From Madurella fahalii (lineage: Eukaryota; Ascomycota; Sordariomycetes; Sordariales), in contig CM056875.1 of NCBI GenBank assembly GCA_029876055.1, forward strand, positions 5,047,001 through 5,111,000: 64,000 nucleotides of DNA. The letters are read 5' to 3'. A program made the position numbers and the translations under genes. The notes below the pieces were generated by a model. It worked only from the letters and a program-made list of their open reading frames with translations, was not told the DNA's origin and ran no database searches. Positions within the stretch are counted from its first letter, which is position 1, and each line of letters begins with the position of its first letter. Below, one piece after another: positions 47,201 through 57,700 of the stretch.

Positions 47201-47622
47201 GACCGTGCGGATTTGGACACCTTCTCCGGGACTTTCTTGCATCGCACCACGCAGCCTCGTTTGAGAACAATTTCCGCCATTGCCGAGATTTGCGAAAGCG
47301 CAGCACCAGCTTCACGGCTCAGGCACTCCCTGCAGTAAACAGACTCGCTCCCCTCCTAGTCTCGCGCGCTTTTGAGTGAAGCCAGCATCCCCCCGCACAC
47401 CCCAGCCACACACACGCCCACACACACACTCTCACACTCGCGCGAGCGCACACACACATACACACACACCACCAGCCCGCTCCATCCCTTGCCCCAGGGA
47501 TAGATTTCTTTGCGCGCCCGGGCGAATTTCGTCGACGGTAACTCTCGACACGAGCTGCCTTGGTTCCGACTTTCTCCCCGCAGATTGTCGCGAGTGGAGG
47601 GTGACGGAATTAGGTCTTCCCA
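44281..47622. other. Long stretch without a recognised gene
   Basis: About 3.3 kb without a supported coding gene. Open frames here are short or of odd composition; one minus-strand ATG frame at 44802-45350 is 182 aa but Arg/Ser-rich and unlike any family I know. A purine-rich block occurs at about 46435-46500 and a CA-rich repeat at 47398-47470. Part of it is probably the promoter and long 5' leader of the gene starting at 47623. Confidence 0.45.
47398..47470. repeat. CA-rich imperfect microsatellite
   Basis: A run dominated by CACACA units interrupted by CTCT and CGCGAGCG, about 150 bp before the proposed start of the ubiquitin-like-domain gene. Confidence 0.85.
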
Positions 47623-50386
47623 ATGCCGTAAGTCGATTCGGCCGCATTGTGACGGCTCTCCCCTGTTTTTTCAGCCGGCTGCGCCGCAGAACCCGGTCTC
47701 CAAAATATCTGGCTAACCCGTCGTGTCATCTCCCACTTCTTACGCTCCAGGAGAGGACGAACACCCGCTACAATCAAAGCCAACGGGCGCGGACCAAGTT
47801 CCAGTTATTCGAGTTCATACGACGACGACGACGCCGATACGTCATCGCAGCACAGCCAAGAGTACAGCCAATCGCTGGCTGACGACGACGACGACAACGA
47901 AGAGGAGGAGGAAGACGACGACCAGTGGGGAGACGATTACGACGAGCTCGACCCTACCGATTCTGCCTCGGCGAGCGCAAGCCAGGATTACGCGGATCCA
48001 CTCCCGCGATCACACAGTCCACATCCGCAACGCGGCGGGTCGCGCCGCGCGCACAGGATTCCTCCAGGACGCCAATCGTTCTCTTATCACACCCCTCCAG
48101 CTCCGCCAATGAGCATAGACCCCTCCGACGACTACGGTCCGTCGACATACGGGCGTGGTTTCGGTCCTCCGCTTCCGCAGAATCACGGTGCATTTTACAG
48201 CGCCAGACCTAATCCTCCGGCGGGCGGTTACGCTCAAAGCCACGTCGGCTACATGCCGAACCACTACAACGGACAGATGGTCCCCTACAATGAATATCGG
48301 AACCCGTTTGCGCCTATGGCCGGCAACAACCAGAATTATTTCGCTGACCCGCGTGGCCACGGCCACGGCCACGGCCACGGCCACGCTCACGGCCACTACG
48401 ACATGATGCCGTATCACCAAGGAGCAGCAGGTTACTACGCCGGCGGCGGCGGCGGCGGAGGGCCCGGGTATGGCCTACCGCCACACCTCCAACCATACAT
48501 GTATAATAATCCTCCTCCGCCCCCACCAACTGAACCCCCGGCACCCCCAGCTCCTACGACACCCGCACCGCCGGCGGAAAAGCAGCCAGATCCCGCTTTT
48601 TTAGCATTAAGGGCAAAACTCGAAGAGCTAGAAAATGAAAAGAAGAAACAAAAGGAGGAGGAGGAGCGGAAGGCACTAGAGGAGAGGATCCGGCTACAGG
48701 CGGAAGAGGCTCTCCACCGGCGAATGGAAGAGATGAGGAAGGCGCAGGAGGAGGCTAAGAAGGAGATTGAACGAGCCAGGCTCGAAGCGGAGAGGATCGC
48801 GCGCGAGCGGTTGGAGGCCGAACGCAAACAAGAGGCGGAGAGGAAGAGGTTGCAAGAAGAGGAGATGAAGCGGATCGAGCGCGAGGCACGGGAAAAGCTC
48901 GAGGCCGAGTTGAGGGCCGCCGAGGAGCGCAAAAAGCGTGAGGCAGAAGCTGCGGCTTTGGCCGAAGCACAAGCAAAAGCCAGGATTGAGCAAGCAATCA
49001 AGCAGGAGCACGAGAAAATGCAAGCCCGGATCAGGGCCGAAGAAGAAGCGAAGGCGGCGGCGGCCAAAGCGGCGGCCGAGGAGGCAGAACGGCTGAAGAG
49101 GATAGAAGAGGAGGCAAAGCGGAAACTGGAAGCGGCAATCAAGGAGCAAGAAGAGAAGCTCGCTGCGGCGGTCAAGGCCGAGCGCGAAAAGATCGAGGCG
49201 GCGCAAAAGGCCGAAGCGGAAGCCAAAGCTGCAGCAGCGAAGAAGGCGGCCGAGGAAGCTGAATGGCGGAAGAAGCTCGAGGCCGAGGCCAAGCTAAAGG
49301 CAGAGGTCGAGGCACGGGAGAAGCTAGAAGCCGAGCGCAAGGCAGCCGAGGAGGCCAAGGCGGCCGAGGAAGCCAGGAAGAAGGAAGAAGAGGCGCTGAG
49401 AAAGAGGCTCCTGGAAGAAGGCAAGCAAAAAGCCGAGGAGGCGGCCAAAAAGAAGGAGAAGCCGCCCATCAAGTTCAAGGACGCCGTTGGCCGCAAATTC
49501 AGCTTCCCGTTTCATATTTGCCAGACTTGGGCGGTAAGTTGACACACCCTCGTTAAGCAGCACTGCTTTGTTTACTAACCACTGGGTTTTTAACACATTT
49601 GCAGGGCATGGAAGAGCTGATCAAGCAAGCCTTCCTACACGTCGATGTCATCGGGCCGCATGTCCAAGAAGGCCACTACGACCTGATCGGGCCAAACGGT
49701 GAGATCATCCTGCCTACAGTCTGGGAGAAGGTTGTCGAGCCGGACTGGTCCATCACGATGCACATGTGGCCCATGGACAAGGCGCCACTACGGAGCCAGA
49801 TGCATCCGGGCATGATGCCGCCGGGCGGCATTCCCCGACCCCCTCATCATCCCGGTCACCCGGCACACGCACACGCACAGGCACACGCACATGCACACGG
49901 ACAGCGGCCCCACGCCGGCATGGCCGGTGCGTTTATGCGCCCGCAGAGCGCCCGACCTGCAGGCGGCGGCATGCCACCACCCCCGCCGCCGCCAGGCGCG
50001 ACGTGGCCTGGCATGATGGGCCGGCAGCCTCAGATGCGACCGGGTATGGAACCTCAGATCCTCACCGTGGAGCCCGGCAAGAAAAGCGGGAAAAAAGGCG
50101 CCCCGTCGTCGGTTCTCGGGTGGATGGCGGGGGGTAAACCTGTCAAGAGCGGCAAGAAGTATGTTAGCTACGAGCTTTTCCACCCCCATCCTCCTTCTCC
50201 CCCCAAGTCCAGCTACCCCACTAAGCATGTTTATCTCTTACCTATTGTACCCTGCCACTGCGAAGTGGTCGCCCAAGTTTGTTCATATCCTTGCTCCATC
50301 ATCCTTTCTTCACTTGACATCGCGTAAAGAATGCAGCCGGAGGATGGTAATGCTAACGGTTGTGCTGTACTAGGAAGAAGCATTAA
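47623..50386 (+). CDS. Long coiled-coil protein with a fungal ubiquitin-like domain
   Basis: Function unknown. I propose exons 47623-47627, 47751-49533, 49605-50158 and 50374-50386, totalling 784 aa in one frame. The first exon is only ATGCC; with the next G it gives MPRGRTPATIK. An acidic/Ser-rich N-terminus is followed by a His-Gly tract near 48353-48402 and a Pro-rich stretch. A highly charged Glu/Lys/Ala/Arg coiled coil covers about residues 270-570. A ubiquitin-like fold domain follows at about 575-655 (IKFKDAVGRKFSFPF, HVQEGHYDLIGPNGEIILP, WSITMHMWPM). The tail is Pro/Met/His-rich. The GTATGT at 50159 suggests a last intron giving a KKKH end; without splicing the frame would run to 50327. 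Both ends are less certain than the middle. Confidence 0.82.
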
Positions 50387-51453
50387 GCGAGCACGGACAC
50401 CGAGTTGAAACTGACTTCCTTGAGATATAGGCGGCTATCAACATGGCCCTTCCCGGTTTATGCTCTTCTCCTTCCCACTCTTTTCTTTTCTGGTTACTTG
50501 CAATTGCGCTCAGAGTTGAGTTGGTTATTGGCTTTTGATACCTTGTCGCCTACTAGTTCTTGCTTTGCTTTTGATTCATTCCCTGCTTTTCGTGTCCTTC
50601 GTGCTTGGTGGCTTGGGTTTGTACCCTTCCTTCACCCCCCCCCCCCCCCCTTCTTTTCTCTTTTTTTCTGCCTGTTTCGAATTCGTTTATTTTTGTTATT
50701 TTATTTCGGCGAGGCGAGTCTTGTTGTTTGATCAACTGATCTAACCCGGGGCGTGTGATGCATTACTGCCGGAGTATGAGGAAATATGAGGCGATACGAG
50801 GATACGAGGGATGGGAAATGATTGGGCGATGCAACGAAAAATGCAACGAATGGATGGATGGATGGATGGTTTGTCCACGGACGAATGTACTGTGGGCGGG
50901 CCCTGCCGTCGTCGGAGTAAAAGGGGCGTACTCGATCGATCTATCAACTGTGCTTGCTTTGCTAGTTTGCCTGGTTCCGGCGCAAAAAGTGTCAATTTGG
51001 TTGTGGCGGCGCGGCGAGGGAAGAGTGCTTTCTTTCTTCCTTTTTTGTTCTTGCTTTCTCTTGAATTTAGAGGTCTTTTTTGCTAGGTCTTCAAGTTTTG
51101 TTTCTACTAAAGTTGGTTGAGTAGCATTGGCTTTTTAGGTGTTGATGGTCTCTCGGGTTCTAGTTCTATGTGCCCTGCCTGACTCTTTCCCGTCTTCTGC
51201 AAAAATGTTCTATCCCTACCTCTTGTCTATACCATCTAGACCAACTATCAACCCTAAAAGAAAACAGAAAAACAAGAGATGGATACACAATAGTGTACGT
51301 CTTTCGTACCTGGCGGGACACCTTGTACGTCCGTCTCTAAAGCAGCACCTGTTTGCTTGCTTGGACGCCAGCCCGTCTCAAAATTCCAACAATGCCCACC
51401 TCCCTCCCTCCCTCCTTCCCTCCCTCCCTCCCTCCCCCACCTCACGCTACAGC
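50387..51453. other. Spacer between convergent genes
   Basis: It contains a 16-base C tract at about 50635-50650, a GGAT repeat near 50850, and a CCCT-type repeat at 51398-51436. It holds the 3' regions of the two flanking genes. No gene is recognised. Confidence 0.5.
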
Positions 51454-52287
51454 TCACTTTCCCCTCCCGTAAAGCCTCCTCGCTCTCTCCTCAAACGCCT
51501 CAACCATCTCGTCCACCTTGTCATCCGCCATCTGCCCCACCGCAAACCCCAGCGCGGGATTCGCAAACTGAAAGGTCACGCTTAGCGTAACCTCGGTCGA
51601 TTCCCCTCCGCCCTCACCAGCTCCCGCGCTGGCACGGGCAGCCACGGGCTTGACGATCCACCGCGTAACCAGGCTCTTGAAAATCCCGCCCTCCGCCATC
51701 TGCGTCCGCCCGCCGGTCGTGCCCCCGTCCACCCCATACCCCGCGCGCCGGAGCACCTCCCGCGGGAGCGACGGCTCGGCGTCCCCGCTGACCGCCTCGA
51801 CCACCTCGCCCGGGACGCAGTACACGCGCGACGTGTACGTCTGCGTGAAGGGTCCCCAGCCGACGGTCAGGTCTGCCTGGGCCGGGTGGCGCTGCGGCGA
51901 GGTTGTTGTTGTTGTGGTGGTGGGGGTCGTCGCTGTCGTCACCCAGGACGTCACCTGGGAGTGGGTGCAGTGCGGGAGGAAGGCCGAGTAGGAGTCGACG
52001 TCGGCGATGAGGGTGTAGATTTGCGCCGCGGGGTAGGGAAGGATTCGGCGGGCGCGGAGGGTCTTGGGTGGCGGGCCCTGTTGGTTGCCCGTCGGGGAGA
52101 GATTGGGGAGAGCGGAGAGCAGCCAGGAGGTCGAGATGGGACGGGCGCTGAGAGTTGGAGGGTCCCGGTGGAGGGGCGGGCCTCCGGGCGTTTGCGTTGG
52201 TGATGATGGTAGGCGGCGGATAGCAATACGTGGAGCGGGAAGGCGTTGGATTGCTAGGCGTGCTGTTGCCGGTAAGCGGGGTGCCAT
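51454..52287 (-). CDS. coq10: Mitochondrial coenzyme Q-binding protein COQ10
   Basis: START-like lipid-binding protein that binds ubiquinone and supports respiration in the mitochondrial inner membrane. Single exon, 277 aa from the first ATG at 52285-52287. The start is rich in Arg, Ala, Leu and Pro without acidic residues, as expected for a mitochondrial targeting sequence. The START-like domain begins with RARRILPYPAAQIYTLIADV and DSYSAFLPHCTHSQV, then VGWGPFTQTYTSRVYC, and ends with VTFQFANPALGFAVGQMAD. Two low-complexity insertions (a Thr run after VTSWV, and a Gly/Ala/Glu stretch) enlarge the protein relative to yeast Coq10. Divergent from the tRNA methyltransferase gene. Confidence 0.93.
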   Translation of the reverse strand: MAPRLPATARLAIQRLPAPRIAIRRLPSSPTQTPGGPPLHRDPPTLSARPISTSWLLSALPNLSPTGNQQGPPPKTLRARRILPYPAAQIYTLIADVDSYSAFLPHCTHSQVTSWVTTATTPTTTTTTTSPQRHPAQADLTVGWGPFTQTYTSRVYCVPGEVVEAVSGDAEPSLPREVLRRAGYGVDGGTTGGRTQMAEGGIFKSLVTRWIVKPVAARASAGAGEGGGESTEVTLSVTFQFANPALGFAVGQMADDKVDEMVEAFEERARRLYGRGK

Positions 52288-52836
52288 CGTGAGAGAGTTG
52301 GCGAGGTTGCAGTTGGTGGTTTGGTTCGGGCCTTGTTTGAGCACAGATGCGCCCAGTTAGTGATGTGGGGGATGTGGCGTTCTCGGTAGTCGTGATGAGG
52401 ATATCATTGTTCCGTTTCAGTCACCTAGACGAATTGAGGGCTTAACTAAAGGCAAACTGGTGTTATTGCGGTTCCATCGCTGTTGTATGCTGGTTGTGTT
52501 TGCGATCTTGGTTGAGATCTGATGAACGCGAGATCGTCTTTTCTACCGAGGACGGCACCCAAGTGTACCTTAAATGTACACAGTCTCGCACGGTATCCAG
52601 ACTGTAACAGGGTCTTTGGATACCCCACCTCCTAAACCCATTTTTCTGGCAATCGGTCTTTTTTATTTTTCGCGTCCCAATTTTCTACTCCCACCTCCCC
52701 AAGTTTTCGAAACCCCACGAACTCTTGGAAATGGTGCAGCGGACACGCATCTTAGCAAGCGTCGTTCAATGACCTGCGGCGACTGTTAGCTGCTCCTTGT
52801 AGGCGCACTAACACTCCTTCCAAAATACCACCCGCC
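52288..52836. promoter_or_regulatory. Divergent promoter region, COQ10 and tRNA methyltransferase
   Basis: About 549 bp between divergent start codons, containing both promoters and leaders. I identify no specific motif. Confidence 0.5.
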
Positions 52837-54114
52837 ATGACGGCCGACTGTCCTGCAGCCGTGGCTGCTGGCCAGACCGATGCGCAAGAGAAGCTTGCCG
52901 CTGAGATCTCCTCGCTCGAAATAGCGAAGGAAGAGCAGCTGCCGCAACTTCCCCCCCACCGTTCGCACGATCCCCAGTACAACCAAAAGAGGAGCGACCC
53001 CTTCCAGTTCGGGTCCCGTTACCTTGGAGAGGAAGACGATGTCTTCGAGTTCAATGCCTGGGACCATGTCGAGACTGACGACGCATATAAGGAATACGCT
53101 GAGCAGCAATATGCTATGCAGCGTCAGTCGCCTGTATCGGACTTTGACAAGTGTGAGTGGAATTCTTCTCTCCGATTTTTTCTAGCAGGGCAACTGCTGG
53201 CGCTTGTGATGATTTACAATTATAAGCATAGTTCATCTGAACATCCATGAAGACACCTATGTATTTTATAGTCTTTCGCTCCCATCTGATGCGCTTCACT
53301 TATATCCCGCCGATATTTGGTTCTTAAGAGTGGTTGGCCATCGACTAACCTGTCAACAGTTCGATTCAACTCGGATCCTGCAAAATGGTGGAACCAGTTC
53401 TATAAGAACAACACGGCCAATTTCTTCAAAGACCGGAAGTGGCTACAGCAGGAGTTTCCCATCCTGGACAAGGTGACCCAGGAGGACGCTGGGCCTGTCA
53501 CCGTCCTAGAAATAGGCGCTGGTGCTGGCAACACGGCATTCCCCGTGCTGGCGAAGAACAAGAACCCAAAGCTGAAGCTACACGCCTGTGACTTCTCTAA
53601 GAAGGCTGTCGAGGTCATGCGGAGCCACGAGTCGTACGACCCCGAGGTGATGCAGGCTGACGTGTGGGACGTAGCCGGAGACGAGCTACCGCCGGGCCTC
53701 GAGGAAGGATCCGTAGATGTGGCGGTAATGGTGTTCATCTTCTCTGCGCTTTCTCCGTTACAGTGGAAGAAAGCGGTAGAGAATGTCTACCGGGTGCTCA
53801 AGCCGGGCGGCGAGGTCTGCTTCCGCGACTATGGAAGAGGGGACCTTGCACAAGTCCGGTTCAGGAAGGGGCGGTACCTGGAAGAGAATTTCTACATCCG
53901 GGGCGATGGCACGCGCGTCTACTTTTTTGATAAAGACGAGCTGGCCGAGATATGGACTGGGAAGCGCGACCAGACTGCTGATGGCGAGGCAGAAGGTGCG
54001 CAACCCTCGTTCGAAATCGAGCAGCTCGGCGCCGACCGTCGGTTGCTTGTCAACCGCGCTAAGAAGCTTAAGATGTACCGCTGCTGGCTCCAAGGCCGAT
54101 TTAGAAAGAAGTAG
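52837..54114 (+). CDS. trm140: tRNA N3-methylcytidine methyltransferase (TRM140/METTL2 type)
   Basis: SAM-dependent enzyme that forms 3-methylcytidine at position 32 of certain tRNAs in the cytosol. Exons are 52837-53152 and 53360-54114, giving 356 aa. The family start signature spans FGSRYL..EDDVFEFNAWDHVE. After the intron comes FNSDPAKWWNQFYKNN then FFKDRKWLQQEFP, diagnostic for METTL2/6/8. SAM motif I is VLEIGAGAGNTAFPVL, and later LKPGGEVCFRDYGRGDLAQ and YIRGDGTRVYFF. The actin-binding N-terminal region of yeast Abp140 is absent, as in most organisms. Whether Thr or Ser tRNAs are the substrate cannot be read from sequence. Confidence 0.93.
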
Positions 54115-54720
54115 ATAATAAAAGCATGTCAAACACGTGTCATTCCATTGCATTGTTATGTTTATTGCCGTTGCCTGTTTCCCTTCCGTTGCTGCTGGGC
54201 GATGTCTTGCGACACCCAAGGCAGAGTATTTATGTGGTGGCCCAAGCTCCAGTATTGCAGCCGCCCAGGGAGCCGCTAAGGGAGCAAGCTCTCGTCTCCT
54301 TTCTTCACCGCCCGAGGCCAAGGGGGGCAGAATTCCTGAATGCGACAAAGCCGCCCGTGCTTTCAACTGATCATCGCAGCTTGTGGTTCGCGGCATCCTC
54401 GCGGGTCCCTTGCCGACCTTGCCATTTTCTTCCATCCACCTCACTTCACGACACCTCGCGACACGTCCATGTTAGGCCCGCTACCATTTGGTTCGGCGTC
54501 GCCAACATAGAGCCTCTCGTGCTCACCCGCCGTGATTCCATTGACGATCCGGTCGGCCATCTCTCTTGGGTAATTGCCCGCCCGCACCCGCACCCGCACC
54601 CGCACCCGCACTCTGCAACCTCGTTTCGCTATCCGCGACGTCGAGATCTCCCCACGGCGCCTGATTGCCTCCGTCCATCCTTCCCAGGACCTTCACCGCC
54701 AATGCTCTTCCAAGGTGACC
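54115..54720. other. Spacer before SAC3
   Basis: It contains a CCGCAC hexanucleotide repeat (about 5 units) at 54582-54611. The frame upstream of the SAC3 ATG is open but has no ATG, so it is treated as 5' leader. Confidence 0.5.
54582..54611. repeat. (CCGCAC)n hexanucleotide repeat
   Basis: About five tandem copies lie roughly 110 bp before the SAC3 start codon, probably in its leader. Confidence 0.85.
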
Positions 54721-57700
54721 ATGGCGGCGCCGGCTAACAACCCCTTGGGGGCGCCCTCCGCGCAGGCTTTGAGTAATCCCTTCGGCGCACCTGTGTTCGG
54801 CAAGCAAGCTATGACGGATCCGTTTGGTGCGCCAGCCCAGAATCGCTCCGGTGCACCGATCGCGACGTCCTCTGTCCACAACCCTTTCCTCGCACCGATC
54901 TCGGGGACCGGGCCCTCCTCAGCTGCGCCCACCAACAACCCCTTCAGCGCGCCTATCTCCGGGAGCAGACTCTCCTCGACCGGAAATCCGTTCGGGACCC
55001 CGTCCGGTCAGACATCTGTCTTTGGCACGCCAACTGCTTCGCGGCAACCGTCACCTTCAATACCGAATAATCCATCCAGCAACCCGCCATCGCAAACACA
55101 ATACGCCAATTTCTCGGCAGCGGTTACGCAAAGCGCCAACGGGGCAGGCTTGGCTCCATCACCGTTCGGCCGGGCAAAGCCAGCTGGGACATCAGATAAG
55201 CCGTCAGCCCTCGGGGCTGCCGACACGAACGCGATGCCACGCTGGGGCAAGCAGGCTGGCGGCAAGTCGGCCGTGACAAATAACAGTAGTGGATTCGGAG
55301 GACGAGCCCAGAATAAAGACCCACAGCGCGCCAATCCGTTTGGTGGCTCGAAACCAGCAGAGAAGCAGCCAAACGTCCAGGTGGCCGAGACGACCAAGAA
55401 ATCCAAAGCGGGCGTCCGGAACAAGAAGCTCCAACGGACTGAGCGCCACCAGTCCGCTCCCAGCACGAAGAGGGACCAGAAAGTCGCCCTTCAGGAGCCT
55501 ACTGAGAAAACGAAGCAGCTGTCGCCCTTCGCGTTCAACTTTGCGAACAAGCTCTTCAGCCGGTTAAAGCAAGAAAACATCAACCCCCCCCAATGGCCAA
55601 CAGAGCCCGGCAACCCCGACAAGCGCGGCGCCATCGAGAGCCTAAAAGATGCGTACAAGAAGTATCGCACACGCGTCTACGCGTCTCTAAGGAAAGCCGA
55701 GCTCATCGACGACCCGGAAAAGAGGCGGAAACTCGAGGACGCTCTACCGTTCAAGGGCATCTGCGAGGACATGTGCCCAGAGTTTGAGAAGGTTTATCGC
55801 ATTGCCGAGTACGATGTCAAGACGGAAGAAAAGGAGACCGGGCCCGATGGGCTCACCATGTGGCCCGATCCGTCCCGGATGGTCAAGAAGTTCGGACGGT
55901 CCGCCGCCGGCCAAGATGCGCCGCTGCCGATGGATGTCCGCTCTGTCGACGCGTTGCGGAGGACAACAGATTACCTCTTCAACGACCTCCTCCAGTCCGA
56001 GAGCAATCTGCCTTCAATGCACAACTTCCTGTGGGATCGCACTAGAGCGGTGCGCAAGGATTTTACCTTTCACTCGCAAAAGTCGGCCGAAGAGATGAAG
56101 GAGATGGTCTACTGCTTCGAGACGATTACACGATTCCACGCCACTGGTCTCCACCTCCTTTCTCAGAAGGGTTTCGCAAACGAAGATTTCGACCAGAAGC
56201 AAGAGATTGAGCAGCTAGGGAGGACCATTCTCTCACTCATCGAGGCTTACGATGTGTGCCGCGACAAGCGGGTCACATGCGAGAATGAGCCCGAATTCAG
56301 AGCCTACTATCTCCTCCTCAACGCTCACGACCCCTCTATAGCAAAGAGGATTCCGACGTGGGGGAAGGAGTACTGGTTTGAGTCTGAAGAGGTGCAGACG
56401 GCCCTGTCGCTGATCCAGGCAATGGACGATGTCCGGGAGCCCAAGGGGCCCATCAAGCCACGACGGCCCACGACATTATCTGACACGTCGTTTACCAATT
56501 ACTTCTCCATTGTCGAGGACCCGCGCGTGTCTTACACCATGGCCTGCGTTGCCGAAATCCACTTTACGACTGTACGTCAAGGCATCCTCAGGAACCTGGT
56601 CCGCAGCTACGCCCGCCACCGAGATGCACCGCGCACAATCACGGCTTCTGATTTGAACCGAATGTTGAGGTTTGACTCTGACGAAGAGGCTATCGAGTTT
56701 GTCGAGCTTCATGACTTTGAGTTCTCGACCTGGGTTCCCGAAGGAAAGAATCCAGTGGCCGAGCCATATCTCCTCCTCAACAGCAAGAGGAAGCATGTAC
56801 CGTCGCCGCGAGTCCGGCAGTCGTTTTCAGGGAAGCTAGTCGAGCGGAAACGTACGACACAATCCTTGCCACATGTGATCTATAACACCATTTTCGAAGA
56901 ACCGTCAGAGAACCCCCCAAGCAGCGAGGATAGTCCCGATCAGCTGTTCGTCAACCAGACGGCACCGTCCGCGTTCGCATTTCCTGCCACATCCTCGACG
57001 ACTGTACAACCGGCAGTGCCATCATTACCCACAAATCCCTTCGCATTCGGCAGCGCCGCGAAGGATACACCGCGTCCCAATGGGATCCCTTCGACCGGTG
57101 CCCCGGCTGGAACACCGGTGCCGGCATTCTCCGGCATTCAGGCCCCGCAGCCAGCCAGCTCAGCCCACCCAACGCTTCCTAACCCGTTCGGCGGCTCCAG
57201 TACCCCTTCTTCCTTCGTCGGCGTCGGCTTATCTGCACCGCAAGCCCAGACAGTACAGAGTTCATCACCAGACACCACAAGTGCCAAGAACCCCTTCGCA
57301 AGTCCGGCCCAGCCCACGCAGACAGCCGGTTCGGTTTTCACCGCGTCAAACCCTTCGGGCTCTTCGAGCCCCTTTTCTTTTCTCAAAGGCTCTACCCCAA
57401 CACTGGCACCTCCTGCACCCATCTTCCCGTCGGCCCCATCGAGCACATCCTCTGCTACGACACAAGATGCTGCATCCAAGACAAACCCCCTTGGGTCTGC
57501 GCCATCGCCTTCGGCCTCGACACCGGGTCCCCCGGCTCCTCAGGGCGCCGCGTCTCTGTTTCCCACAACAACTTCCGGAAAACAGACAGGGCCCCAACCC
57601 GCCTCTGCAGCGCCCGGAGTTCCAGATATCTCCATCTCGGCTCCGCCGCCTACGATACATAAACCCGCTCCTCCTGCCACCCAGCCTGGGATCCTTAATC

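Noticed and set aside
48435..49496. 353-aa minus-strand frame rich in Ser and Ala
   Set aside because: It is the antisense reading of the Glu/Lys/Ala coiled coil; composition mirrors the real gene.
50330..50373. A 10-nt exon near the end of the ubiquitin-like-domain gene giving a longer C-terminus
   Set aside because: It would require a 27-bp intron, shorter than fungal spliceosomal introns.
54574..54720. N-terminal extension of SAC3 with Arg-Thr repeats
   Set aside because: The extension lacks an ATG and comes from translating a CCGCAC repeat; the first ATG at 54721 is preferred.
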